From: Nocardia aobensis NBRC 100429
Lineage (GTDB): Bacteria > Actinomycetota > Actinomycetes > Mycobacteriales > Mycobacteriaceae
Direction: 5' to 3'
Assembly: GCF_000308375.1 (NCBI RefSeq)
Contig: NZ_BAFQ01000295.1
Coordinates: 1 to 64,000, forward strand
Length of the DNA: 64,000 bases
Shown: positions 31,162-40,716 of the stretch, one piece after another
Position numbering within the stretch: the first letter of the stretch is position 1
Layout of the letters: every line of letters starts with the position of its first letter
Notes under the pieces: generated by a model
What the model was told of the DNA's origin: nothing
The model's input: the letters and a program-made list of their open reading frames with translations, nothing else
Database searches by the model: none
Program-made: the position numbers and the translations under genes

Positions 31162-32625
31162 GTGGCGGAGATCGAGCTGCTGATCCGGAATGCCCGCGTG
31201 GTTCACCCCGATGGCGACGCGGAGGTGCCGGAGCCCGTGGATATCGCCGTCGCCGGAGGAGTGGTCCGCCATATCGCCCGCGACATCGCGGCCGGGCCGG
31301 CGACCGAAGTCGTCGATGCCCGCGGACTGCTGGCGTTTCCGGGGGTGGTCGACGCGCATCAGCACTGGGGCATCTATTCCGACCTGGCCGCGGACACCGA
31401 ATCAGAGAGCCGGGCGTGTGCGCAGGGCGGGGTGACGACGTCGTTGAGCTATCTGCGCACCGGCCGCTACTATCTCAACCGCGGCGGCCCCTACCGCGAC
31501 TTCGTCCCCGAGGCGCTCGACCGCATGTCCGGACGCTCGTATGTCGATTTCGGTGTCCACCTGGCGCCGATGACCCGGGAGCACATCGGCGAAATCCCCA
31601 CGCTGGTGGAGGATTTCGGTATCACGTCGTTCAAGATCTTCATGTTCTACGGTGGTCACGGCTTGCACGGACGCTCCGGCGACCAATCCGAATTCCTGAT
31701 GATCGGCCCGGACGAACGCTACGACCTGGCGCATTTCGAATTCGTCATGCGCGGGCTCGCCGAGGCCCGGGAACGCTACGGCGATGCCGTCTCGCTGTCG
31801 CTGCACTGCGAAACCGCCGAAATCATGGCCGCCTACACCGAACTCGTCGAACGCGAGGGCACGCTCAGCGGGCTGCGCGCCTACAGCGCCTCCCGCCCGC
31901 CCCATTCGGAAGGACTGGCCATCACGATGGCCGCCTACCTCGCCCACGAAACCGGTTTCCCCAATATCAACCTGCTGCATCTGTCATCGGCGAAAGCGGT
32001 GGATGCCGCGTTGCGGATGGCGAAGGCGTTTCCGCACATCGACTTTCGGCGCGAGGTGACCATCGGGCATCTGCTCGCCGACGTCGACACCGCAGACGGT
32101 ATCGGCGGCAAGGTGAATCCGCCCCTGCGCGAACGTCGCGACGTCGAGGCGCTGTGGCAGCATCTGCTGGCCGGCGATATCGACTGGGTGGTCAGCGATC
32201 ACGCCTGCTGCCGCGACGAACAGAAGTTCGCCACCGACCGCGCCGACGTCTTCGGCGCCAAATCCGGATTCGGCGGTGCCGAGTACCTCCTGCCCGGCCT
32301 GGTGAGCGAGGGAACCAAACGCGGATTGCCCCTGGCCCGGGTCGCGGCCCTCACTGCCACCGAACCCGCCCGTCGCTACGGCCTCACGCGCAAAGGGCGC
32401 ATCGCACCCGGCTACGACGCCGACGTCGCCCTCGTCGACCTCGGCGCCCGCTGGACCGTCCACGCCGAATCCTCCGAATCAGCCCAGGAATATACGCCTT
32501 TCGAAGGATTCGACATGTCTGCCCGCGTCACCGACGTTTTCCTGCGCGGTCGGCGAATACTGCGTGACGGAGCAGTCTGCGGACCGCCGCGCGGTGAGTA
32601 CCTGCGTCGCGCGGCCCTACCGTGA
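31162..32625 (+). CDS. Cyclic amidohydrolase (dihydropyrimidinase/hydantoinase/allantoinase-like)
   Basis: A 487-residue binuclear-metal amidohydrolase with all expected ligands: His66 and His68 (DAHQHWG), Lys158 for carbamylation (TSFKIFMFYGG), His215 (LSLHCE), His273 (LLHLSSAK) and Asp346 (VVSDHACC). The family opens cyclic amides such as hydantoins, dihydropyrimidines and imides. The start is GTG 31162, with GGAG 6 nt upstream and operator 8 before it; the ATG at 31111 would place the operator inside the gene. In this regulon a maleimide- or succinimide-opening role (imidase) is a good hypothesis. Confidence 0.85.
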   Translation: MAEIELLIRNARVVHPDGDAEVPEPVDIAVAGGVVRHIARDIAAGPATEVVDARGLLAFPGVVDAHQHWGIYSDLAADTESESRACAQGGVTTSLSYLRTGRYYLNRGGPYRDFVPEALDRMSGRSYVDFGVHLAPMTREHIGEIPTLVEDFGITSFKIFMFYGGHGLHGRSGDQSEFLMIGPDERYDLAHFEFVMRGLAEARERYGDAVSLSLHCETAEIMAAYTELVEREGTLSGLRAYSASRPPHSEGLAITMAAYLAHETGFPNINLLHLSSAKAVDAALRMAKAFPHIDFRREVTIGHLLADVDTADGIGGKVNPPLRERRDVEALWQHLLAGDIDWVVSDHACCRDEQKFATDRADVFGAKSGFGGAEYLLPGLVSEGTKRGLPLARVAALTATEPARRYGLTRKGRIAPGYDADVALVDLGARWTVHAESSESAQEYTPFEGFDMSARVTDVFLRGRRILRDGAVCGPPRGEYLRRAALP

Positions 32626-32679
32626 TATCTGCTCGACATTCGCCGATGAATTTCGGGCGCGCACAACGTCTGTCCCGTT

Positions 32680-33231
32680 ATGAGGAGACTGAGCTACGGG
32701 ATCAGCATGTCCCTGGACGGTTACATCAACGACCGCGACGGCAGCATCGACTGGTCCCATCCGGACGACGAGTTGCACCAGTTTCACAACGACCGGTATC
32801 GGGACATCGAGATGTCGCTGCACGGTCGTCGCCTGTACGAGCTGATGGCCGATTACTGGCCGCATGTGCCCGAGGACGCGCCGCCGATCCAGCGTGAATT
32901 CGGCAGGTTGTGGACGGAGAAGCCGAAGGTCGTCTTCTCGCGGACACTGACCGAGGTGCACTGGAACAGCACGCTGGTCAGCGAGAACGCCGTGGAGGAG
33001 GTGCGCAGGCTCAAGGCCGAGGGCGACGGCGTCATGGAGGTCGGCGGCGCGAGTCTCGCGGCCTCGCTGATTCCGCACGGGCTCATCGACGAGTATCAAG
33101 TGTTCGTCCTGCCCGTGGTGCTCGGCGGCGGTACACCGATGTTTCCCCTGCTGGACAAGCGTATTCCGCTCCGGTTGGCGGAGACGAGGCATTTCGACAC
33201 GGCGGTGATGCTGCGCTACATCCTCGACTGA
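32680..33231 (+). CDS. Dihydrofolate reductase-family (RibD C-terminal domain) protein
   Basis: A 183-residue stand-alone RibD_C/DHFR-fold protein: SYGISMSLDGYINDRDG at the N-terminus, MEVGGASLAASLIPHGLIDEYQVFVLPVVLGGGTPMF near the C-terminus. Such proteins are common in actinobacteria as NADPH-dependent reductases of unknown substrate. The start is ATG 32680. It follows the amidohydrolase by 54 bp but has its own context and may not belong to the regulon. Confidence 0.85.
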   Translation: MRRLSYGISMSLDGYINDRDGSIDWSHPDDELHQFHNDRYRDIEMSLHGRRLYELMADYWPHVPEDAPPIQREFGRLWTEKPKVVFSRTLTEVHWNSTLVSENAVEEVRRLKAEGDGVMEVGGASLAASLIPHGLIDEYQVFVLPVVLGGGTPMFPLLDKRIPLRLAETRHFDTAVMLRYILD

Positions 33232-33364
33232 GGTCGGGTCCGGTTCGAGGCGTCGCCATTGTGCACGTGCTCCGACTCGGGCACAGTTCGGTGCGGCGGT
33301 GACGGGGTCGTCCACCGCCGGTTGGGATCGTTCGAGGCTCGGGTAGCGGAAAGCAGGCGATGCG

Positions 33365-34216
33365 GTGGGTGTGTACGTGGTGACCGGGGCGGCGTCCGGA
33401 ATGGGACGGGCCGCGGCGGAGAAGTTGCGCGAGCGGGGCCATACGGTGGTCGGGGTCGATCTGCGGGACGCACAGGTGGTGGCGGATCTGTCGACTCCGG
33501 CCGGGCGCCGCACCGCGATCGACGGTGTGCTCGCACAGGTGGACGGGCATCTCGACGGCGCGATCCTGGCGGCGGGGGTGGGCCCGGCGCCCGGTGCGGA
33601 CCGGCCGCGGCTGATCTTCGAGGTGAACTATCGCGGCGTCGTCGACCTGCTCGACGGCTGGCGCTCGGCGCTGGCGCGCGCGGACGAGGCGAAAGTCGTT
33701 GTGTTCGGCAGCAATTCGACGACCACCACGCCGCTGGTGCCGCGCCGGGCGATTCGAGCGCTGCTGGCGGGTGACACCGAGAAGGCGCTGCGAGCGTTGC
33801 GGATCTTCGGCAGGAATGCGCCGTCGATCGCGTACGGGACGTCGAAGATCGCGGTGAGTCACTGGGTGCGCCGCCAGGCGACGACCGCGCAGTGGGCCGG
33901 GGCGGGAATCCGGCTCAACGCCCTGGCGCCCGGCGCGGTGCTGACGCCGCTGCTGGAGAAGCAGCTCGCGACTGCGGCCGAGGCCAAGAATATCGAGCGG
34001 TTCCCGGTTCCGATCGGCGGATTCGGCGATCCGGGCGATCTGGCCGAGTGGGCGGTGTTCATGCTGTCGCCGGCGGCGCGTTTCCTGTGCGGCAGTATCG
34101 TTTTCGTCGACGGCGGCAGCGACGCCTACTTCCGTGCCGGCGATTGGCCTCGCGCTGTCCCGCTGCGCAAGCTGCCCGGGTATCTGTGGCGATTCTTCGG
34201 CTCGGGACCGCGCTGA
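33365..34216 (+). CDS. SDR-family oxidoreductase
   Basis: A 283-residue SDR. VTGAASGMGRAAAEKLRERGHTVVGVDL is the cofactor site, AAGVG replaces NNAG, FGSNS holds the catalytic Ser, and YGTSK the Tyr/Lys pair. The C-terminal FVDGGSDAYFR is typical. It resembles 3-alpha-hydroxysteroid dehydrogenase-like SDRs. The start is GTG 33365. The 132-bp gap upstream holds no obvious regulatory repeat. The 3' end is 12 bp from the convergent amine oxidase. Confidence 0.8.
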   Translation: MGVYVVTGAASGMGRAAAEKLRERGHTVVGVDLRDAQVVADLSTPAGRRTAIDGVLAQVDGHLDGAILAAGVGPAPGADRPRLIFEVNYRGVVDLLDGWRSALARADEAKVVVFGSNSTTTTPLVPRRAIRALLAGDTEKALRALRIFGRNAPSIAYGTSKIAVSHWVRRQATTAQWAGAGIRLNALAPGAVLTPLLEKQLATAAEAKNIERFPVPIGGFGDPGDLAEWAVFMLSPAARFLCGSIVFVDGGSDAYFRAGDWPRAVPLRKLPGYLWRFFGSGPR

Positions 34217-34228
34217 ACGCTTCGGCCC

Positions 34229-35587
34229 TCAGACCGCGGCGAGTTCGTGTCGCAGTACCTCGCTCGCGGCGCGTTCCCCCGAGCGAACCGCTCCGTCGAC
34301 CCACCCGCACATCACGGGCGAGCTCTCGGTTCCGGCCCAGTGGATCCGTCCGCACGGTTCGCGCAGCGCACGGCCGAACCCGGTGAGCACCCCGGTCGGG
34401 AGGTGACTGAGCATTCCGCCGCCGGAATAGCGTTCGGCACTCCAGTCCTGCTCGACGTAGTCGACCGGGGAACCGGCTCTGTTCCCGAACCGGGCGACCA
34501 GCTCACGCACGATCGCGGTCCTGCGTTCGGTGGCGTCGAGCCGGCCGATCCGTCGTGCGGTGGGCCCCTCCGTGATGACGCACAGCACTCCGGGGCGCGC
34601 GGTATCGGTGCAGGCGTCGATGGTGACGGTGGCCGGTGACCCCGGCGCGGCCGACTGACCGGACAATCCGTCGTACCGCCAGAACGGCTCGTCGTAGACG
34701 ACGGAGGTTTTGATGATCGAGCCACTCGGCACGCGCTGATGCAGCAACGAGCGATCGACCGGCAGCATCGGCTCGTACCGGATCTGCCCGGCGACCGCGA
34801 GCGGGACGGCGACGATCGCCCGAGGAGCGCGCAGCGTCGACGCTCCGGCGTGCACGGTCACCCCGGACTCGTCCTGCTCGATGCCGTGCACCGGATGCGA
34901 CAGGTGAATGGAGTCGCCGACCTGGTCGGCCATCGCACCGTAGATCGCGCCCATGCCGCCCACGGGCCGCGAGTCCTGGGCGCCGCCGCGGACGCTGAAC
35001 ATGAAGTTCGGCCCGCCCCCGGACGCCATCTGATACAGCGCGAACAGCATGGACACTTCCGAGGCGGCGGAGGTATAGCTGCCCGCGATGGCGGTCTCGA
35101 GCAGATCGTGGGCGGTCTTCGACCGGATGCGAGTCAGCCACTGCGCCACCGTGATCCGATCCCATTTCTCGGCCTTGCGGGCATCCCACGGCGCCTCGAG
35201 CGGGATCGACTTGCACAGGTAGGCGAGCTCGGCGAAGCCGGCGCCGAGGTTGATGGCGGCCCACGGACTCATCGTCCACGGGATCGTGCCGGTGTAGCGG
35301 TACTGCTCGCCGTCGACGACCATCATCGCCTCGCCGTCGGTGTACTGCCGGTAGCTCCCGATCCCGAATTCGGCCATCAGGGCACGGATGCGGTCCTGTC
35401 CGGGCCCGATCCAGGCGCCGCCGCGGTCGATCCAGCAGCCGTCCGTGCGCACCTCGGTGAACGTGCGCCCGCCGAGCCGGTCGCGTGCTTCGAGCAGCGC
35501 CACCGATCGACCCGCCTGTTTCAGTCGCAGCGCGGCGGTCAATCCGGCGAATCCGCCACCGATCACGCAACAGTCCACGTCTGTCAT
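34229..35587 (-). CDS. Flavin-containing amine oxidase
   Basis: A 452-residue monoamine-oxidase-like flavoprotein. CVIGGGFAGLTAALRLKQAG with LLEARDRLGGRT is the N-terminal FAD motif, GGAWIGPGQDRI follows, and the C-terminal IHWAGTESSPVMCGWVDGAVRSG closes the FAD site. It oxidises primary amines or related substrates to aldehydes with release of H2O2. The start is ATG 35587; the short extension to 35623 is not needed. No partner genes are adjacent. Confidence 0.85.
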   Translation of the reverse strand: MTDVDCCVIGGGFAGLTAALRLKQAGRSVALLEARDRLGGRTFTEVRTDGCWIDRGGAWIGPGQDRIRALMAEFGIGSYRQYTDGEAMMVVDGEQYRYTGTIPWTMSPWAAINLGAGFAELAYLCKSIPLEAPWDARKAEKWDRITVAQWLTRIRSKTAHDLLETAIAGSYTSAASEVSMLFALYQMASGGGPNFMFSVRGGAQDSRPVGGMGAIYGAMADQVGDSIHLSHPVHGIEQDESGVTVHAGASTLRAPRAIVAVPLAVAGQIRYEPMLPVDRSLLHQRVPSGSIIKTSVVYDEPFWRYDGLSGQSAAPGSPATVTIDACTDTARPGVLCVITEGPTARRIGRLDATERRTAIVRELVARFGNRAGSPVDYVEQDWSAERYSGGGMLSHLPTGVLTGFGRALREPCGRIHWAGTESSPVMCGWVDGAVRSGERAASEVLRHELAAV

Positions 35588-35746
35588 CGAGAGCCGCCTT
35601 CGTGTCGACGTTCTCCGGGCCACTGTCGGGCCACGGCACGGCTCGCATCCACGATTTCGTCGCTACGAACCACTTCGGTCGGATCGACATCTCAGGTGGG
35701 CAATTTTATAGCAAACTTCGAGGGTGGCAGACCGGAAATCCGGTGG

Positions 35747-37123
35747 CTATCCCTGTCGGCCGGTCGAGACGGCTGCCGGGGAGCCGGCGCGGGGAACGAG
35801 CGCGACGCGCCTGCCCGAGATCTGTAACCGCAGACCGGCGGCACGGGCGAGGACGACACCGATCAGCGCCGCCGATGCCGCCGAGACCGCCCCGCAGGCG
35901 AACAGCCCGAACCGGGGGCCGAATTCCTCGGTGAGCCATCCGACGATCGGGCCGCCGATAGGGGTGCCGCCGGTGAAGACCATCATGTACAGCGACATCA
36001 CCCGCCCCCGCATGGTGGGGTCGGTCTCCAGTTGCACCATCGAATTACCGGACGTGCTGAAGGTGAGTCCGAGCAGACCCACCACCGCGAGCAGGACGGT
36101 GAAGAGCCAGAAGTCCGGCGCGAAGGCGGTGACCGCCTCGAGTGCGCCGAAGCCGACCGCGGTGGCGACCAGCGTGCGCATCCGAACCCGCCCGCGGCGG
36201 CTGGCCAGCAGCGCACCCGCGAGCGAACCCACGGCCAGTGCGGTGTTGAGCAGCCCGTACTTACCGGCGTCGACATCGAAGACGTGATAGGCGAAGCCCG
36301 ACAGCACGGTGGGGAAGTTGTAGCCGAAGGTGCCGATGAAGCCCACCATGACGATCGGCCAGAGCAGTTGCGGATGTGCTCTCACATAGCGGAGACCGTC
36401 GCGCAGTTGACCTTTCCGCCGAGGCAGGCGCGGCACCGGTGTCAGCTCCGACGGTCGCATGGCCAGCAGACCGGCGATCACGGCGGCGAAGGAGCAGGCG
36501 TTGATAGCGAAGGCCCAGCCGGACCCGACGGCGGCGATCAACGCTCCGGCGACCGCCGGCCCGACCAGTCGCGCGGCCTGGAAATTCGCGGAGTTCAGGC
36601 TGACGGCATTGCGCAGTCGCTGCCGGCCGACGATTTCCGGGACGAACGACTGGCGGGTCGGGTTGTCGACTACGGTCACCATGCCCAGCAGCAGCGCCAG
36701 CAGGTAGACGTGCCACACCTCGACCGTGCCGGTCAGTGTCAGGACCGCGAGTACCGCGGCGAGCACGCCCATGGTGGCCTGGGTGAGGACCAGAAGCCCC
36801 CGCTTGGGAAAGCGGTCGGCGATGACGCCGCCGTAGAGACCGAACAGCAGCATCGGCAGGAACTGCATGGCAGTGGTGATGCCGACGGCGAACGAGCTAC
36901 CGGTGAGGCCGAGCACCAGCCAGTCCTGCGCGATCCGCTGCATCCAGGTGCCGGTATTCGAAACCACCTGGCCCGCAAAGTAATAGCGATAGTTCGGGAC
37001 GGTGAGGGAGGCGAACATCCCGCCCGTGCGTTCCGGCGGTGCCGGTGGTGGTGCGGGCAGATCGGGCGGAAGCGAATCGGGGGCGGTGGTGGTCTGGAAG
37101 TCGTCGGTGCGGGTCGCGGTCAA
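35747..37123 (-). CDS. MFS transporter (MFS_3, EntS-like exporter)
   Basis: A 458-residue major facilitator with a Pro-rich N-terminal tail, then FASLTVPNYRYYFAGQVVSNTGTWMQRIAQDWLVL and GLYGGVIADRFPKRGLL, typical of the EntS/MFS_3 group of siderophore and drug exporters. About 12 TM segments. The start is chosen as TTG 37123, with AGGAAAGG 5 nt upstream; the GTG at 37219 lacks a ribosome site. A 12-of-19 match to the IdeR iron box lies upstream at 37228-37246, so iron-regulated export of a siderophore is possible. Confidence 0.8.
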   Translation of the reverse strand: MTATRTDDFQTTTAPDSLPPDLPAPPPAPPERTGGMFASLTVPNYRYYFAGQVVSNTGTWMQRIAQDWLVLGLTGSSFAVGITTAMQFLPMLLFGLYGGVIADRFPKRGLLVLTQATMGVLAAVLAVLTLTGTVEVWHVYLLALLLGMVTVVDNPTRQSFVPEIVGRQRLRNAVSLNSANFQAARLVGPAVAGALIAAVGSGWAFAINACSFAAVIAGLLAMRPSELTPVPRLPRRKGQLRDGLRYVRAHPQLLWPIVMVGFIGTFGYNFPTVLSGFAYHVFDVDAGKYGLLNTALAVGSLAGALLASRRGRVRMRTLVATAVGFGALEAVTAFAPDFWLFTVLLAVVGLLGLTFSTSGNSMVQLETDPTMRGRVMSLYMMVFTGGTPIGGPIVGWLTEEFGPRFGLFACGAVSAASAALIGVVLARAAGLRLQISGRRVALVPRAGSPAAVSTGRQG

Positions 37124-37227
37124 AACTGCCTTTCCTGCGTTCAGCTCCTTGTTCGGTGAAGAGCAACGTTCGGTTGCCGCGGATGGGCCGGAGGGTGGAT
37201 GCGGCGTGGTGCCGGACACCGATCCAT

Positions 37228-37246
37228 GTTGCTTAGCCTATCTAAT
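37228..37246. promoter_or_regulatory. Possible IdeR/DtxR iron box
   Basis: The minus strand reads ATTAGATAGGCTAAGCAAC, matching 12 of 19 positions of the TTAGGTTAGSCTAACCTAA consensus with a strong AGGCTAA core. It lies in an unusually AT-rich stretch about 105 bp upstream of the MFS exporter start. Confidence 0.35.
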
Positions 37247-37383
37247 TAATTATACTGCACCGGATCCCGTCACCGGCCGGCGAATTCTGTGCGGTTGGCG
37301 ACACGGCGGCGGCGGATTCTTAACGTTTTCCCTACGGCTCGCGGCGGCCGGGTTCGGGTTTGCCGGATTTACGCTGATTAATC

Positions 37384-39378
37384 GTGGTTTCACCGATCGA
37401 CGTCGCCAAACGAGTTGTGCTGGGACGACCGTTCCGCAGCGATCGGCTCGGGGAGACGCTGTTGCCCAAGCGGCTGGCGTTGCCGATCTTCGCCAGCGAT
37501 CCGCTGTCCTCGGTGGCGTATGCGACCCAGGAAATTCTGCTCATCCTGACGTTGGGCGGCCTCAGCTACCTGTATCTGACCCCGTGGGTGGCCGGCGGTG
37601 TCGTGGTGCTGCTGGCGGTGGTCGCGTTGTCGTATCGCCAAGTCGTGCGCGCCTATCCCTCGGGTGGCGGATCCTATGAGGTGGTCGCCGAAAACCTCGG
37701 TGCGATACCGGGTTTGGTCGTGGCGGCGGCGCTGCTGGTCGACTACGTCATGACGGTGGCCGTGTCGGTCGCGGCGGGGGTGGACAACATCATCTCCGCG
37801 GCGCCGGCGTTGAACCCGCATCGGGTGCTGATCGATATCGGGTTCATCGTGGCGCTGACCGCGATGAACCTGCGCGGGGTGCGAGAATCCGGCCGCGCGT
37901 TCGCCGTGCCGACCTACGGATTCGTCGCCGGCGTCATGGTGATGATCTCCATCGGCCTGATCGAGACACTGATCGGACACGCACCGGTCGCCGAGAGCGC
38001 GCACTACCAGATCAACGCCGCGCACGCCGGCCTCGGGACGGCCGCGGTGGCGTTTCTCGCGCTGCGGGCGTTTTCCTCGGGATGCACGGCGCTGACGGGC
38101 GCCGAAGCGATCTCCAACGGCGTCCCCGCGTTCCGGAAACCGAAGTCGCTCAACGCGGCCCGGACGATGACCGCGATGGGTGTGCTGGCGATCGCCATGT
38201 TCACCGGTGTGACCGCGCTGGCCATGATCACCCACACGCGGGTCGCCGAGAACACCTGCGACCTGATCGGATTTCCCGGGGATTGCCGCACCGACGCCCA
38301 GAAAACCGTGATCGCGCAGATCGCGGGGGCGGTGTTCGGCGACACCAGCCCGGGTTTCTACTACCTCATGGTCACCACCGCGCTGATCCTGATCCTCGCC
38401 GCGAACACCGCCTACAACGGGTTCCCGCTGCTGACCTCGATTCTGGCTCAGCATCGCTACCTGCCGCGCCAATTGCACACGCGCGGGGACCGGCTCGCCT
38501 ACTCCAACGGCATCATCCTGCTCGCCGCGGTCGCCGCCGGGTTGATCTACGCCTTCGACGGGCAGACCACCAGGCTGATTCAGCTGTATATCGTCGGCGT
38601 GTTCACCTCGTTCACGCTGTGCCAGACCGGCATGGTCCGGCACTGGAATCGCGAGCTACTCGACGTGACGGCCCCGGCGCAACGACAACGCATCCACCGA
38701 GCCCGGGCGATCAACGCGTTCGGCGCCTGCTTCACCGGTGTGGTGCTGGTCGTGGTCATGATCACCAAATTCGGCCACGGCGCCTATCTCGTGGTCATCG
38801 CGATGCCGTTGCTGGTGCTGATGATGTATTCCATCCACACCCACTACACGAGCGTGCGCGCCGAACTCGATATCGATCCGGACGAGGAAACAACTCTGCC
38901 CGGCCGGGTGCATGCGATCGTGCTGGTTTCGGACTGGCACAAGGCCACTCGGCGAGCGGTTCAATTCGCGCGCGCGACCCGTCCCGACACCCTCACCGCG
39001 ATCACGGTCAACGTCGACGACAGTGATACGAGGGCACTGACCCAGTCCTGGGAGAGCCACGATGTCACCATCCCGCTGAAGGTCGTGGAGTCGCCCTACC
39101 GCGAAATCACCCGCCCCGTCATCGAATACATCAAGCGAGTCCGCCGCTCAGGGCCCCGGGACGTCGTCAGCGTCTACATTCCGGAGTACGTCGTCGGGCA
39201 CTGGTGGGAAAACCTGCTCCACAATCAGAGTTCGCTGCGACTCAAGGCGCGCCTGCTGTTCGAACCGGGTGTGATGGTCACCAGCGTGCCCTATCAGTTG
39301 CGCTCTTCGCGAAACCGCAAGCCGCCCACTGTCACACCGAGCCCCGGGCAGGTCCGCCGCGGAATCGTCGCTCCCTGA
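37384..39378 (+). CDS. APC-superfamily transporter, KimA/YdaO-like
   Basis: A 664-residue protein. The first 450 residues hold about 12 TM segments, starting with LPIFASDPLSSVAYATQEILLIL (the unwound TM1 signature of KimA-type K+ transporters). The C-terminal about 180 residues form a cytosolic USP-like alpha/beta domain (VHAIVLVSDWHKATRRAVQFARATRP, DVVSVYIPEYVVGHWWENLLHNQS). Bacillus KimA imports K+ and is controlled by c-di-AMP. The start is GTG 37384 with no clear ribosome site. The 260-bp upstream gap contains the iron box for the divergent gene and no recognisable ydaO riboswitch. Confidence 0.8.
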   Translation: MVSPIDVAKRVVLGRPFRSDRLGETLLPKRLALPIFASDPLSSVAYATQEILLILTLGGLSYLYLTPWVAGGVVVLLAVVALSYRQVVRAYPSGGGSYEVVAENLGAIPGLVVAAALLVDYVMTVAVSVAAGVDNIISAAPALNPHRVLIDIGFIVALTAMNLRGVRESGRAFAVPTYGFVAGVMVMISIGLIETLIGHAPVAESAHYQINAAHAGLGTAAVAFLALRAFSSGCTALTGAEAISNGVPAFRKPKSLNAARTMTAMGVLAIAMFTGVTALAMITHTRVAENTCDLIGFPGDCRTDAQKTVIAQIAGAVFGDTSPGFYYLMVTTALILILAANTAYNGFPLLTSILAQHRYLPRQLHTRGDRLAYSNGIILLAAVAAGLIYAFDGQTTRLIQLYIVGVFTSFTLCQTGMVRHWNRELLDVTAPAQRQRIHRARAINAFGACFTGVVLVVVMITKFGHGAYLVVIAMPLLVLMMYSIHTHYTSVRAELDIDPDEETTLPGRVHAIVLVSDWHKATRRAVQFARATRPDTLTAITVNVDDSDTRALTQSWESHDVTIPLKVVESPYREITRPVIEYIKRVRRSGPRDVVSVYIPEYVVGHWWENLLHNQSSLRLKARLLFEPGVMVTSVPYQLRSSRNRKPPTVTPSPGQVRRGIVAP

Positions 39379-39397
39379 TCCGTGACCTCCGCCGCGA

Positions 39398-40669
39398 TCA
39401 GCGAGCCTCTCCGCCGGTGACGGAGTCGACGTCGACGAGCAGATGCCGTGGCCCCCGGAAGATCTGGCTGCGCCGATACGGTGGCGGATCGACGACCAGC
39501 CGTGGGGTCGCCACGCGGCGCAGGAAAATCTCGAGCGCGAGATTGACTTCCAGTCGGGCCAGTGGGCCGCCCGGACAGGTGTGAATGCCACTGCCCCAAC
39601 CGAAATGCTCGTTATCGGGGCGCTGGAGGTCGAATCGGTTCGGGTCGGCGAATCGGTTCGGGTCGCGGTTGGCGGCGGCGTAGACCAGATGCAGCGCGGC
39701 CCCTTCCGGGATGACGGTGCCGGCGATCTCGATATCGGCGGTGACGCTGCGGCTGGGGAAGAACTGCACCGCCGCCTGCAACCGCTGGACCTCTTCGATC
39801 GCGCGGGGAATCAGCTGCGGTCGATCGCGTACCTGATCGTAGGAGCCGGGGTTGCGCAGGAGCGTCATCACACAGTTGGCGATGGTGTTGACCGTCGAGT
39901 CGTGGCCGGCGATCAACAGCAGCACCGCATTGGCCAATACCTCCTCGGCCGGCATCGGGCCGTCGGGGCCGTCGTCGTGCAGTAGTCGCGACAGCAGCCC
40001 CGGCCCCGGCTCGTGCTGGAGCTGTTCGATCAGGTCCGCCAGATATCGCGTGAGGGCGTCACGGCCGGCGTGGGCCTTACCGGCGCGAATTCTGCCGTCT
40101 TCGGTACCCGCGTCCGGACCCAGATCGGTGCCGGTGAGCATGTCGTAGATCCAGGCGTGGAACCGGGGCTCGTCCGCGAGCGGGATGCCGAGGATCGTGC
40201 TGATCACCGTCACCGGTACCGGATAGGCGTACTCGTCGACCACGTCCAGCCGCGTCTTGCCGCTTGCCTCGACGTCGTCGAGCAGCTTGTCGCACAACCC
40301 GACGATGACGGGTTCCATGCCGGGGATGACGTGCGGGGAGTGCGGTGGGCCGAAGTGGCGCATCACCTGCCGGCGTGCCCGGTCGTGTGCGGGCGGATCG
40401 GAGGCGATGATGCTCTGCGGGCGAGTGTGCGGCGGCGGCGTGCTCGCCGCGTCGGTGCCCGCCAGGGGATTGCCCAGCGGGCTGCGGCTGATATCGGAGC
40501 TGACCCGGGGGTCGTGCGCCAGGGCCAGCAGTTCCTGATATCCCGTCACCACGTACAGGTTGTCGGCCACACGCGCGACCGGGGTCCTGCGCAGCTGGTC
40601 GAAGTACGGGTACGGGTCGGCGCGGTGTTCGTATTTCATCGCCTCGGTCCAGGCGGTCGCCGCGGTCAT
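39398..40669 (-). CDS. Cytochrome P450
   Basis: A 423-residue soluble bacterial P450. I-helix AGHDST, K-helix EEVQR region, and haem-binding FGWGSGIHTCPGG with the axial Cys. It forms a self-contained class I system with the ferredoxin reductase and ferredoxin encoded just upstream. The start is ATG 40669, 47 bp after the reductase stop. The substrate is unknown. The neighbouring amine oxidase and APC genes do not point to a pathway. Confidence 0.9.
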   Translation of the reverse strand: MTAATAWTEAMKYEHRADPYPYFDQLRRTPVARVADNLYVVTGYQELLALAHDPRVSSDISRSPLGNPLAGTDAASTPPPHTRPQSIIASDPPAHDRARRQVMRHFGPPHSPHVIPGMEPVIVGLCDKLLDDVEASGKTRLDVVDEYAYPVPVTVISTILGIPLADEPRFHAWIYDMLTGTDLGPDAGTEDGRIRAGKAHAGRDALTRYLADLIEQLQHEPGPGLLSRLLHDDGPDGPMPAEEVLANAVLLLIAGHDSTVNTIANCVMTLLRNPGSYDQVRDRPQLIPRAIEEVQRLQAAVQFFPSRSVTADIEIAGTVIPEGAALHLVYAAANRDPNRFADPNRFDLQRPDNEHFGWGSGIHTCPGGPLARLEVNLALEIFLRRVATPRLVVDPPPYRRSQIFRGPRHLLVDVDSVTGGEAR

Positions 40670-40716
40670 TGCTGCCCTACCTTTCTGGTGTGCGCCCGCT
40701 CGGTGGAACTCGGCGC

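Noticed and set aside
37247-37383. ydaO-type riboswitch before the KimA-like transporter
   Set aside because: No conserved ydaO sequence blocks or convincing fold could be seen by eye.
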